Shown: positions 7,109 to 14,520, counted from the stretch's first letter. The stretch is DNA of 31,437 bases from Saprospiraceae bacterium UBA3362 (GCA_002360455.1 DEQQ01000032.1:1-31437); one strand, 5' to 3'. A program made the numbers and translations. Notes: generated by a model not told the origin, from the letters alone.

Positions 7109-9539
7109 TTATAAGGATAAGAACGTTTTAAGTTTTCCTTTGGCTAATAATGAATCAAGTTCATTTGAAGACTTTACACTATTTGAAAAAGTTGATGATG
7201 AAAAAATATTGGTAAGATTCTTAACGCCGAACTACTATATTAAAACATACAAAAAGAAAAAGGATAACGGAGGATTTGAAGACAAGCCCAAGGAAATAAT
7301 CTATCATTCTAAAAACGTATATGGACGAACGTGTGAGAAGCCCAACGTTAATATTGGATTTGAGCTATTTTTTCTTCCGATTATTTTTAAAAAAAATGAT
7401 AAAAAATATTGTGTAATATCCGATTGTCCATTTTCTACATATTGGTTATCACGCTTAGGAATTCCGGCTATTTGTGTACCCCAATTTGAGGATTGGCGAT
7501 TATTCAATGCAACCGATATTTTTGCTGAAATTAAAGAATCCATAATCTCTTCAGGGATAACAGATCTTATTGTTTTCTTACCGAAGGATTGTTTCGATTG
7601 TGTATGGAGTGAAAAGACAGATCTATACATTAAGCCTAATATGTATTATTATTTGCTTGAAAGGATTAAAAATACTTTTCGATGTAACGAAATTGAAATA
7701 TCATACCAATTCAATCTTGATGTTTTTGAGCCTTCCAATTTATTTGAATTGATAGACTACATTAAGTCTATCCATCGGGATGAATTTGAAAAAAAATTGG
7801 ACGACGAATTCAAAAGAAAACCGGGACCGAAAAGTTATAGCAAAAGAGTAAACATAACAAAGATGGGGCTCAATCAGCTCAAGAATGAATTTGGCATCGA
7901 TGGCGGAGCTGACAAATTCTTTGAACGTTATAGAGCTGAGATTGGATTCGAACAGTTTATCTATAACAAAAATGTTTATGCCTATGATATTACGCTTGAA
8001 AAAGCTACTTTCATTCACAGCAAAGAAGCTGCTCAATTTATTAACGTTGCCGGAAATTATTTTTTAATAACAAACGGAATAGATGTTTTTGGACATCATC
8101 AACACAGCTTGGAACCTGTAGGGGATAAAATATTCGCAGCAAAATTTTCACAATTTTCAAAAGAAAGGATCCATAAAATAAAAATGCAAGTTCCTTACTT
8201 TGATAAATTTCAAAATGAACCGAATCACATTCAGTGGAGAAAACAATGGACAGATGTAGACAACGATACAGGTATTGAAACAATTGTTTACAATACTTAT
8301 AGACCAATATCTCACAAACCCAAAAAAGGGGAGTGTAGCGTTTCTCTATCATTTCTCAAACATGTATTTGGGACTCATACAATATTACATAAAGGCCAAA
8401 GAATAGAAGGTTGGGAATTAGGCTTAGATTACATAAAACTATTGTACGAACGTCCGATGGAAATACTTCCTATCTTATGCCTTGTATCTCAAGAGCAAAA
8501 AACAGGTAAATCAAGTTTTGCTGAATGGATGCATGCTATTTTTCAAAACAATATGACCAAAGTTCCTGCTACTGATATAGGTTCAAAATTTACAGGATAT
8601 TGGGCAGGAAAATTAGTAATATACATAGAAGAAGCTCTTATTGATAAAGCTCAAAGTCTGGAGTTCCTAAAAGATATGGTTACGTCTCCTACTCAAAAAT
8701 TGGAATTAAAAGGAGTGGAGGCAAAACAAATAAACAACTTTACAAAAGTTATTCTAACTTCAAATAGAGAAACTTCTTTTGCTCCGATCTCCCAGGACGA
8801 TACGAGATTTTGGGTACGCAAGTTGAATACAATACCCGGAGGTCCGGTGTATAATTTTAAATCCAAACTAAACAGTGAGATCCCGGCATTTCTATACTTT
8901 CTCCAAGAAAGAGAATTTAAAACTCAGTGGGAGGATAGAGGATGGTTCAACCACGAGCTGATTAGAACAGAGCAACTTGCTAAAATTCAAAAGCTGAACG
9001 TAAGCGTAAGTCTCAAGCTCATCACAGAGACTATCATGAATTACATGCAGATCCATAAATTATATCATTGTAGACTGTCTAAGACAGACATTAAGGAGAT
9101 GATAGGGACAGATAATGGAATTAACCTTGGAAAAATTACCCATTTTATTGAGAGAGAAATGAATAAAACGATAAGCCGGAATAACCATCCCTATGAAAAA
9201 TTTCATTTAACGGTTTCTATGACCACAGGAGAGAAAATAAGCACATCTGAAACAAATAGGAGTTATTATTACAATTTCACTTTAAACGATTTTTTCAGCT
9301 TCGAAGAAATTTGTGAAAACTTTGGGAGAGAATCCATCTTCTTGGAGGATCTCAAAATCATTGACAAAAATGAGGACAATCCCAAAAAGAGAATAAAAGA
9401 AATGCTAATAGATGACTATTTAAGCATGAAGCAGCTATCAAAATCTAGAGAGGAGCTTGATAGCATGGCCATGCATGATATTGCTAAAGAAATTGGCTTT
9501 AAGAATAAAGTAAAAGATATAGATGATTTAAAGTTTTAG
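7047..9539 (+). CDS. Primase-helicase with SF3 (D5-like) ATPase domain
   Basis: 830 residues. The helicase core is clear: Walker A-like QEQKTGKSS (482-490), Walker B LVIYIEEA (523-530), sensor LTSNR (570-574) and an arginine-finger-like DDTRFWVRK (584-592). This is the arrangement of superfamily 3 phage/plasmid primase-helicases (D5/DUF5906-like). The P-loop begins with QEQ instead of the usual Gly-rich start. The N-terminal half has a stretch around 120-182 (YCVISDCPFSTYWLSRLGIP, LIVFLPKDCFD) that resembles a Toprim-like fold without the usual Glu-Gly catalytic site. Primase activity is therefore uncertain. It sits just upstream of the iteron-like origin, consistent with being the replication initiator. 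Confidence 0.8.
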   Translation: MNQSQNSVNNCYSTSILQKIDYKDKNVLSFPLANNESSSFEDFTLFEKVDDEKILVRFLTPNYYIKTYKKKKDNGGFEDKPKEIIYHSKNVYGRTCEKPNVNIGFELFFLPIIFKKNDKKYCVISDCPFSTYWLSRLGIPAICVPQFEDWRLFNATDIFAEIKESIISSGITDLIVFLPKDCFDCVWSEKTDLYIKPNMYYYLLERIKNTFRCNEIEISYQFNLDVFEPSNLFELIDYIKSIHRDEFEKKLDDEFKRKPGPKSYSKRVNITKMGLNQLKNEFGIDGGADKFFERYRAEIGFEQFIYNKNVYAYDITLEKATFIHSKEAAQFINVAGNYFLITNGIDVFGHHQHSLEPVGDKIFAAKFSQFSKERIHKIKMQVPYFDKFQNEPNHIQWRKQWTDVDNDTGIETIVYNTYRPISHKPKKGECSVSLSFLKHVFGTHTILHKGQRIEGWELGLDYIKLLYERPMEILPILCLVSQEQKTGKSSFAEWMHAIFQNNMTKVPATDIGSKFTGYWAGKLVIYIEEALIDKAQSLEFLKDMVTSPTQKLELKGVEAKQINNFTKVILTSNRETSFAPISQDDTRFWVRKLNTIPGGPVYNFKSKLNSEIPAFLYFLQEREFKTQWEDRGWFNHELIRTEQLAKIQKLNVSVSLKLITETIMNYMQIHKLYHCRLSKTDIKEMIGTDNGINLGKITHFIEREMNKTISRNNHPYEKFHLTVSMTTGEKISTSETNRSYYYNFTLNDFFSFEEICENFGRESIFLEDLKIIDKNEDNPKKRIKEMLIDDYLSMKQLSKSREELDSMAMHDIAKEIGFKNKVKDIDDLKF

Positions 9540-9563
9540 TTTTCGATTCGTTTATTTGTATTG

Positions 9564-9593
9564 GGAGGGCTGAGGGATCAGTCCTCCTTTTTT
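9564..9593 (+). terminator. Rho-independent terminator after the primase-helicase
   Basis: GGAGGgCTGA-GGGA-TCAGtCCTCC forms a 9-bp stem with one internal mismatch and is followed by TTTTTT. It lies 24 nt after the stop codon and separates the early operon from the origin region. Confidence 0.8.
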
Positions 9594-9673
9594 ATGCTTA
9601 CTATAATATATATTCAAAAATATAATTTATAATACTCTGAAAATAATTCTTTATTTTTTGGGAAGGACTTAGT

Positions 9674-10059
9674 AAAAAAAGACAATTTTGGCTAAAAATT
9701 ATAAAATTGTGTCTTTTTTTGATCGATTTTTTTTTTAAACTCAAATAATTTATTTATGAACTTGAAAAAATAATTGTGTCTTAGTGTCATTTTTGTATAA
9801 AATAATTTTTGATATTTTGAATAATAATAATATTATAAAATAATATTCTTTATATTAAAATTAAAATAGAATTTAACAAGTAAAAAAGTAAAATTAACAT
9901 TATTTTAAAATGACACAAATTTGATTTATTATGTTTCTAAAATTGTGTCAGTAGTAAATATTTGTGTCTTTTTGTTTCTTAAAATAGTGTCATTTATTAA
10001 AAATTAGGCATATAATCAATAAAATTGATCAAATTTGATAGAATTGAAAATGACACAAA
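9674..10059. repeat. Iteron-like TTGTGTC/GACACAA repeats, candidate replication origin
   Basis: An AT-rich gene-free stretch holds direct copies of (A/T)TTGTGTC at 9706, 9773, 9943 and 9961, inverted copies TGACACAA at 9911 and 10051, and the variant AGTGTCAT at 9783 and 9986. A related AAAAAAAGACAATTTT (9674) pairs imperfectly with the copy at 9703-9720. The pairing of TTGTGTCTT with a downstream AGTGTCATTT occurs twice (9773-9792 and 9962-9995). Directly repeated short sites in AT-rich DNA beside a replication gene are typical of iteron origins. No coding potential is seen here. Origin function is inferred. Confidence 0.55.
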
Positions 10060-10207
10060 ACACAAAAATTACCCTTTTTTCAAATCGCTCACGGTTTTTG
10101 CTCCCGGACACATACCGGCTAAAATTTCCTTTCCTTAATTTTTCTTTAAAATTTACTGAGCCTAATCTTTGGCATCATTTTATTACATCTAATTCGATAG
10201 CGCATAT

Positions 10208-10215
10208 TATCTTTG
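10208..10215 (+). promoter_or_regulatory. -7 box driving the structured RNA/leader
   Basis: TATCTTTG fully matches TAnnTTTG. The predicted start of transcription is near 10219-10222, exactly where the base-paired region begins. Confidence 0.55.
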
Positions 10216-10218
10216 TAG

Positions 10219-10335
10219 CGACCAAATTAATCAAGAGTTATGATTTTGAAATTTCAAGACATGGTGCGTCTTACCGGGAAAGATCCGGTAGATTTTATAC
10301 TCTTGTATTTAATTTGGTCGGCGCACCTATTTTTT
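10219..10335 (+). ncRNA. Structured RNA with multibranch fold, small RNA or 5' leader
   Basis: A perfect 12-bp closing stem (CGACCAAATTAA 10219-10230 with TTAATTTGGTCG 10309-10320) encloses a second stem CAAGAGT/ACTCTTG (10232-10238 with 10299-10305). Inside are two hairpins of 5-6 bp with 7-nt loops: AAGAC-ATGGTGC-GTCTT (10256-10272) and TACCGG-GAAAGAT-CCGGTA (10272-10290). A self-complementary TTGAAATTTCAA (10246-10257) competes with the first of these. A TTTTTT run follows at 10330. A promoter box lies just upstream. It is either a stand-alone RNA or the leader of the small gene at 10357. The layout is cloverleaf-like but not a canonical tRNA. Confidence 0.55.
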
Positions 10336-10356
10336 AATTCTCAAAATTTATTTACT

Positions 10357-10590
10357 ATGGCGAAGAAACATTCTGCCAAAACTCATGTCAGAGGTACCGC
10401 TCTCGACGAACTTCAACTCTTATTTACCATCACAAAAGCTAAAAGACTCCGGTCTGACCTATCTATGATGTACCAGTACTTCATGTCCGGTCAAGAGAAT
10501 CTTAAGGATTCTGAGCTCAAAGAGCTTGCTCTATCCTTTGTAAACCTTAGCCATTTGATCAGTTATACGAGTAAGTTATCCAAAGGTTAG
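10357..10590 (+). CDS. Small hypothetical protein downstream of the structured RNA
   Basis: 77 residues from the ATG at 10357 (MAKKHSAKTHVRG). The longer in-frame start at 10240 would read through the base-paired RNA and is less likely. The product has a basic N-terminus and predicted helices (LDELQLLFTITKAKRLRSDL; LKDSELKELALSFVNLSHLI). No known motif. It is flanked by a structured leader and a terminator, so it is a self-contained transcription unit beside the putative origin. A copy-control or replication-accessory role is possible but unproven. Confidence 0.55.
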   Translation: MAKKHSAKTHVRGTALDELQLLFTITKAKRLRSDLSMMYQYFMSGQENLKDSELKELALSFVNLSHLISYTSKLSKG

Positions 10591-10609
10591 GTTTTTCATT
10601 CTAAGAAAT

Positions 10610-10642
10610 AAGGGTCGTGGCATCTGCTACGGCCCTTTTTTT
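10610..10642 (+). terminator. Rho-independent terminator
   Basis: AAGGGtCGTgGC-atct-GCtACGgCCCTT, an imperfect stem followed by TTTTTT, 20 nt after the stop of the small gene at 10590. Confidence 0.75.
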
Positions 10643-10771
10643 ATTTAAGCACAAATCATCCAATTATTGTCCAGTTTCTTACTGCGCCTTTTATTGATTA
10701 TCAATAACTTAAGATTTTATTAATTTTTTCAAAAATGTACGAATATATTATACTATTGTAATTAAATATTG

Positions 10772-10779
10772 TACATTTG
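10772..10779 (+). promoter_or_regulatory. -7 box for the second early operon, leaderless
   Basis: TACATTTG matches TAnnTTTG and ends 4 nt before the GTG at 10784. AAATGTAC (10733-10740) and GTACATTT (10771-10778) form an 8-bp inverted repeat around the promoter, a possible operator. Confidence 0.55.
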
Positions 10780-10783
10780 TACC

Positions 10784-11047
10784 GTGATTACAGCATCGCC
10801 CAAACGAAGGATCAGTAAGTACGACCTGGCTGTCTTGTACGGCCTGACATTATTTTCTGAAGATGCAAAAAAAATAGATGGCAAAGCGCTTGAAAAAGGA
10901 TGGTTTACGGATGAGGTTTTGGACAGTCTCTCCCTCTCAAGAGAGGAGTATAAGAAAATCAAAATTTTTACATTCCCTCAGACGCTTAAAATCATAGAAC
11001 TATTTGCCATCGACAAAGAAGATCTCGTAAATCTTAAGATGATATGA
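10784..11047 (+). CDS. Small protein, DUF4248-like at best
   Basis: 87 residues from GTG at 10784, chosen because the promoter box ends just before it; TTG at 10769 lies inside the box. The layout (ISKYDLAVLYGLTLFSEDA, a Trp in the middle, then FTFPQTLKIIELFAI) loosely recalls Bacteroidota DUF4248 proteins, which share a 'K.eLA..Y' start and a 'TP.QV..I...LG' end. The resemblance is weak. It overlaps the next gene by ATGA. Its last 10 codons contain a 20-base sequence that is repeated exactly at 19330. Confidence 0.5.
   Translation: MITASPKRRISKYDLAVLYGLTLFSEDAKKIDGKALEKGWFTDEVLDSLSLSREEYKKIKIFTFPQTLKIIELFAIDKEDLVNLKMI
11018..11037 (+). repeat. 20-bp exact repeat, copy 1, just upstream of the gene at 11044
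   Basis: GAAGATCTCGTAAATCTTAA is identical to 19330-19349. It can form AAGAT-CTCGTAA-ATCTT and lies 6 nt before an ATG in a GATATG context. In copy 2 the same 20-mer lies 11 nt before an ATG, also in GATATG. Confidence 0.6.
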
Positions 11048-11451
11048 ATGTTCCAAGTTTGATAAATTATACTGAAAAAAGACTTAGCATAAAGCCTAAG
11101 CATCTGCGTCCGGTTATACGAATTTACAATACCGGAATAATTTATCTCTACAATAGCCTTGTTACGAAGCTTGGTCTTAACGCAGGAGATCGTATCATGT
11201 TTTCTCGCAACCGAGAGACCAATGAATGGTATATCTGTAAGGATATTACAGGAGATGGTCTAAAGATTAGAATGTATAATAAAAGGACATTTAGCACCAG
11301 TTCTACAGTGCTCCGCAAGGAGCTTATAGAAACTAGTCTAGGTATTCTAATTGATTCTGACGATAAGGATAGTTTTTACCTTGGCGTGGATCCAGTTCCA
11401 AGCTTTCATATAAAAAACAATCCACATTATAAGATCAATTTTCTATTGTAA
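11044..11451 (+). CDS. Early protein with AbrB-like N-terminal pattern
   Basis: 135 residues. The segment IRIYNTGIIYLYNSLVTKLG followed by LNAGDRIMFSRNRETNEWYI has the 'G.I....a...lgl..GD.v' rhythm of AbrB/SpoVT-like DNA-binding beta-domains. Similar small proteins are common in Bacteroidota phage early regions. This is a pattern judgement, not a firm assignment. Its start overlaps the upstream stop (ATGA). Confidence 0.5.
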   Translation: MNVPSLINYTEKRLSIKPKHLRPVIRIYNTGIIYLYNSLVTKLGLNAGDRIMFSRNRETNEWYICKDITGDGLKIRMYNKRTFSTSSTVLRKELIETSLGILIDSDDKDSFYLGVDPVPSFHIKNNPHYKINFLL

Positions 11452-11505
11452 AAATTTCAGAGTCATAACGATGATTAATTTGAAATAGATTAGGATGATA
11501 AAAAA

Positions 11506-11533
11506 GTGCAAGACCCAATAAAGGGTCTCACAC
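11506..11533 (+). other. Hairpin in the gap between early genes
   Basis: GTGcaAGACCC-aataaa-GGGTCTcaCAC, a 6-bp perfect stem extended by 3 bp, followed by a smaller AAACC-TTTC-GGTTT hairpin (11543-11556). No T-run, so it may be a leader structure of the exonuclease gene or a processing site. Confidence 0.4.
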
Positions 11534-11579
11534 TGTCGACAAAAACCTTTCGGTTTATGCATAACATAAATCGAATATC

Positions 11580-12077
11580 ATGCCAAAGTCTATATTTATT
11601 GATGCCGAGTGGTACATCGGCGGAGATGTATTTCTGATAGGGTATTGCTACAACCTGAGAATGAAGGGTCAACTTCATGGCAATACCCTTTCTAAATACC
11701 ATTTTCTAAAACTTCTAAAAGGAGTTAAGTACATATACATCTATGGCCCAGACGTGGGCATATTAGAAAAATACTTCGATATAAACCTGAGACGGAAGTT
11801 TATATGTATCAACATCCTTAGGATGTTTCGGAAACATCTCCAAGCTCCCAGCTACAAGCTCGCAGACTTGGAGATTAAATTCCGGATAAAACGTTCCGCC
11901 AAAGAATATAAAAAAAATATCTTCAACATTTTCCATGACTGGAAAAATGTTGAGAAAAAAGAAAGGATTTTGCTCTACAATATGGAGGACGTGATCAATC
12001 TGATGAAGATATGGAAAATTGTAAGAGCAAAAGAAAAAATTAGTATAAACGAATTGTTGCAAAATAGGCTTACATGA
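11580..12077 (+). CDS. RNase H-fold 3'-5' exonuclease, YprB-like
   Basis: 165 residues. IFIDAEWYIGGDVFLIGYCY gives an exonuclease I motif (D-x-E) followed by the 'FLIG' strand. YIYIYGPDVGILEKYFD fits motif II. LLYNMEDVINLMKIWK is the Y-N-x-x-D-V-x-x-L motif III typical of the YprB/RNase_H_2 family. The carboxylates DxE...D...D that bind two metal ions are all present. It probably acts on DNA ends or RNA primers during element replication, given its place in the early region. It overlaps the next gene by ATGA. Confidence 0.6.
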   Translation: MPKSIFIDAEWYIGGDVFLIGYCYNLRMKGQLHGNTLSKYHFLKLLKGVKYIYIYGPDVGILEKYFDINLRRKFICINILRMFRKHLQAPSYKLADLEIKFRIKRSAKEYKKNIFNIFHDWKNVEKKERILLYNMEDVINLMKIWKIVRAKEKISINELLQNRLT

Positions 12078-12325
12078 AAAATCATAGTTGGGTTCCAATC
12101 AGTAAAATTATTGCAAATGCAGAAAGAACTGAAACAGATAAATGTTTAGGCTGTGGATTACTTAGACACAAAAAGAAAAAAGGACCTGGCCGTTGGCTTG
12201 TCCAATATTTTAAAGGAGATAAAATCAGCACAGAAGCCGGACCTTGTGATGAATCATGGATTAAACAGCGTATTCGCGAGGCCTCAGAAGTTGTCCAAAA
12301 AGTACCAGGTAATACACTTTTTTAA
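12074..12325 (+). CDS. Small basic protein with Cys pairs
   Basis: 83 residues. CLGCGLLRHKKKKGPGRW and a later PCDE give a Cys-x-x-Cys plus His/Cys that could bind zinc. The rest is basic and helical (ESWIKQRIREASEVVQKV). No family recognised. It starts inside the stop codon of the exonuclease gene, so both are probably co-translated. Confidence 0.5.
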   Translation: MKNHSWVPISKIIANAERTETDKCLGCGLLRHKKKKGPGRWLVQYFKGDKISTEAGPCDESWIKQRIREASEVVQKVPGNTLF

Positions 12326-12372
12326 AAATCAACACATTCCAGCCATAAAGTCTTACATAGAAAAAATTGATA

Positions 12373-12591
12373 ATGAACTTAAAAAATATAATTTGTAAAA
12401 TTTTCAGCCATGATTGGAATATATACGGTACTGAAGTTCATTCAGGAAAAACAAGTAAATCTTTTATTGTGAAAAGAATTTGCAGAACATGTAATAAGAG
12501 AGAAACTTTGGTTCCAGATTCAAATAACTCAGGTTACCTTAAGTTCCTATCTGTCGGCAAGGATTCGAAAAGTTCTAAGCAAAAATATTAA
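12373..12591 (+). CDS. Small Zn-ribbon-like phage protein (DUF1660-like)
   Basis: 72 residues from the ATG at 12373. The pattern C-K-I-F-S-H-D-W ... RICRTCNK (Cys8, His13, Cys-x-x-Cys near residue 38) matches the layout of short phage proteins with one zinc site, as in DUF1660. The C-terminal third is Ser/Lys-rich and probably disordered. Function unknown. Confidence 0.45.
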   Translation: MNLKNIICKIFSHDWNIYGTEVHSGKTSKSFIVKRICRTCNKRETLVPDSNNSGYLKFLSVGKDSKSSKQKY

Positions 12592-12624
12592 TCAGCACAA
12601 TGGTCAAGGCTAAAATGAATATTC

Positions 12625-12936
12625 ATGAATTTTTTAATTAAAAAGAAAGTTATGTTAATTTCTGAATCAAACAAGACACATCAAATCTTTGATTTGATAA
12701 GTCTTAGATTTGAAAAAATGGCAACTCACTTTTTAATTAAAAAATTCACGAATAGCCTTGCCCATTATAGCCTCGCAGATAATATGTTGCTTAGAACTTT
12801 TCAAAGTCCATTCTCTCTAGAATATTATTTTAGACGTGTGTATAGGTCGCAGGAGAAAGAAATCTCATTGCAAATAAATCAGATTTGCGCAGATCTGATG
12901 AATTGCAAATCTCCTGTGGCTTTTTTAAAAAATTAG
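12625..12936 (+). CDS. Hypothetical early protein
   Basis: 103 residues from 12625, or 94 from the in-frame ATG at 12652. Probably helical and basic, with no motif known to me. The first codons and the region near 12730 share a tTTTTTAATTAAAAA sequence. It ends 4 bp before the methyltransferase gene and is probably co-transcribed with it. Confidence 0.45.
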   Translation: MNFLIKKKVMLISESNKTHQIFDLISLRFEKMATHFLIKKFTNSLAHYSLADNMLLRTFQSPFSLEYYFRRVYRSQEKEISLQINQICADLMNCKSPVAFLKN

Positions 12937-12940
12937 TTAA

Positions 12941-13777
12941 ATGATTTCAAATTTTACGCATGGATCTTTATTTAGTGGAATTGGGGGTTTTGATCTCGCA
13001 GCTAAATGGCTTGAATGGGAAAATGTTTTTCAGGTTGAAAAAGACAATTATTGTCTTTCAATTTTAGAAAAAAATTTTCCAAAAACTCATCGTTATAAAG
13101 ATATTTTAAGTTTTGATGGATCAAAATATAAAAACAAAATTACAGTACTTTCAGGAGGATTTCCGTGTCAGCCTTTTTCCCTTGCTGGAAATAGAAAAGG
13201 AAGAAATGATGAACGCTACCTGTGGGGAGAAATGCTTCGAGTTATCACAGAAGTTAAACCACTTTACGTTGTGGCAGAGAACGTTCCTGGATTACTTACT
13301 AACGAAAACGGTTTGGCATTCAAACAAGTGCTCACTGACTTGGAAAATGCAAACTACAAAGTCCAGACATTTAATATTCCAGCTGCGAGCAAAAACGCTG
13401 CCCATTATAGACATCGATTATGGTTTATTGCCCACTCCACGAGCCAATATGACTGCGGAAATATCAGAGAAACGAAAAAAAGACAAATTCAACAATTTGG
13501 AAACAATATTAAGCAGAGCAATGCTACCAACGGTAACAGCGAACGATGCAAAAAACAATGGGAGCCAATCGCAAATGAAACGCAATACAATAGCACTGAA
13601 TTGTATTGGAAAAATCACTGGTCAAAGTGGGGTGTTGAACCCACAATTTGTGGAGATAATGATGGGCTACCCAATAGGGTGGACAGAATAAAAGCTTTAG
13701 GAAATGCAGTTGTTCCTTATGTAGTTTTTGAAATATTTAATACAATACAATTAACTCATAATTTAATTTTTAACTAA
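12941..13777 (+). CDS. DNA C5-cytosine methyltransferase
   Basis: 278 residues. Motif I is SLFSGIGGFDLA (9-20), the catalytic loop GGFPCQPFSLAG has Cys76, motif VI is AENVPGL (112-118), motif VIII is YRHRLWFIAHS (156-166), and the motif IX/X end is IKALGNAVVPYVVFEI. All catalytic elements are present, so it should methylate cytosine. The segment between motifs VIII and IX (target recognition) is short and Asn/Gln-rich, and a second frame runs through it. The gene is plausible both for guarding element DNA against restriction and for marking it. Its stop overlaps the caspase-like gene (TAATG). Confidence 0.9.
   Translation: MISNFTHGSLFSGIGGFDLAAKWLEWENVFQVEKDNYCLSILEKNFPKTHRYKDILSFDGSKYKNKITVLSGGFPCQPFSLAGNRKGRNDERYLWGEMLRVITEVKPLYVVAENVPGLLTNENGLAFKQVLTDLENANYKVQTFNIPAASKNAAHYRHRLWFIAHSTSQYDCGNIRETKKRQIQQFGNNIKQSNATNGNSERCKKQWEPIANETQYNSTELYWKNHWSKWGVEPTICGDNDGLPNRVDRIKALGNAVVPYVVFEIFNTIQLTHNLIFN
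13113..13691 (+). CDS. Overlapping ORF inside the methyltransferase gene, LPTP/GWTE family
   Basis: 192 codons in another frame of the same strand, wholly inside the methyltransferase gene. From about residue 70 it shows CSLTWKMQTTKS, GLLPTPRANMT, LPTVTANDAKNNG and finally LNPQFVEIMMGYPIGWTE. These motifs in this order are, to my memory, those of small phage proteins found next to or within cytosine methyltransferase genes. The methyltransferase frame covers the same bases with its own conserved IX/X motif, so the stretch appears to code twice. The true start may be internal. It could be an inherited dual-coding gene or a side effect of methyltransferase conservation. Confidence 0.4.
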   Translation: MMDQNIKTKLQYFQEDFRVSLFPLLEIEKEEMMNATCGEKCFELSQKLNHFTLWQRTFLDYLLTKTVWHSNKCSLTWKMQTTKSRHLIFQLRAKTLPIIDIDYGLLPTPRANMTAEISEKRKKDKFNNLETILSRAMLPTVTANDAKNNGSQSQMKRNTIALNCIGKITGQSGVLNPQFVEIMMGYPIGWTE

Positions 13778-14520
13778 TGAAATACGGAATCCATATCGGT
13801 TTAAATTATCTAGACCCTGAATCATATTCAGGATGGAGAGGATGGCTTCTTGGCTGTGTCAAGGATGCCGATGCCATGAGAGAACTTATTCTAGCAGACA
13901 AATGTGTTTGTCTCTATAATGAGGCTGGAAGTATCAAGAATTTTATTGATTTTGTAAGCACATACTCATCAATAATGTGCGAATCTGATAAGCTATTCAT
14001 TACTTATTCTGGCCATGGAGCATCAATCAAAGATAGGTCCGGGGACGAAGCTGATGGAAAAGACGAAGCTTGGTGTTTCTACGATGGATTATTGCTGGAC
14101 GATGATGTCAATAAAATTTTGATGGGCGTAACGGGTACTGTTATTGTCATCTCAGACTCTTGTCATTCTGGTACAGTAACGAGAGGAATGAAAAATCTCT
14201 CTTTGACAACAGATAGTAAAAGAACAAAACAAATCCCAAGATATATAGTTGATAAAGCCAAGCAGTATAAACTTGAATCGAATACGAAACCCCGAAATCC
14301 TAATATCGTTACTCTCTCCGCATGTCAAGACAATCAATACTCGTATGATACAGATTCCGGGGGACTGTTTACTAATGGGATTCTAGAACTAATAAGAGAA
14401 AATTCTGAATACAATTTTATTGAATTGGTTTCTAATCTGAGACTTAGAATCACTGATCAAACAGCGAAACTTTCTTATAGGAATGGTAAGGCAATCTTAT
14501 ATAAGCCTGTGTTTGTTTGA
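13777..14520 (+). CDS. Caspase-like cysteine peptidase (peptidase C14, metacaspase type)
   Basis: 247 residues. The N-terminal KYGIHIGLNYLDPESYSGW has the 'A..IG.NY' strand of caspase folds. The dyad is present: ITYSGHGA with His80 and VIVISDSCHSGT with Cys129, the standard SGHG and DSCHSG motifs. A third strand, NIVTLSACQDNQYS, fits the p10 part. Metacaspases cleave after Arg/Lys and often serve in cell-death or regulatory roles. Its ATG overlaps the methyltransferase stop, so the two are expressed together. That pairing suggests host takeover, exclusion or an anti-defence role. No effector domain or signal peptide is fused, which is unusual only in that most bacterial copies are part of larger proteins. 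Confidence 0.85.
   Translation: MKYGIHIGLNYLDPESYSGWRGWLLGCVKDADAMRELILADKCVCLYNEAGSIKNFIDFVSTYSSIMCESDKLFITYSGHGASIKDRSGDEADGKDEAWCFYDGLLLDDDVNKILMGVTGTVIVISDSCHSGTVTRGMKNLSLTTDSKRTKQIPRYIVDKAKQYKLESNTKPRNPNIVTLSACQDNQYSYDTDSGGLFTNGILELIRENSEYNFIELVSNLRLRITDQTAKLSYRNGKAILYKPVFV

Noticed and set aside
10232..10305. A tRNA gene (7-bp acceptor-like stem, a 5-bp arm with 7-nt loop that could hold GGT, a second 5-6-bp arm with 7-nt loop)
   Set aside because: The T-loop is GAAAGAT instead of a TTC-R-A-type loop, nine bases separate the second arm from the acceptor strand, the D-arm lacks GG, and a further 12-bp stem encloses the whole. Kept as a structured RNA.
10035..10337. A 100-codon ORF across the iterons and structured RNA
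   Set aside because: It runs through the repeat and base-paired region, its translation is Phe/Leu-rich with no pattern, and the RNA structure explains the sequence better.
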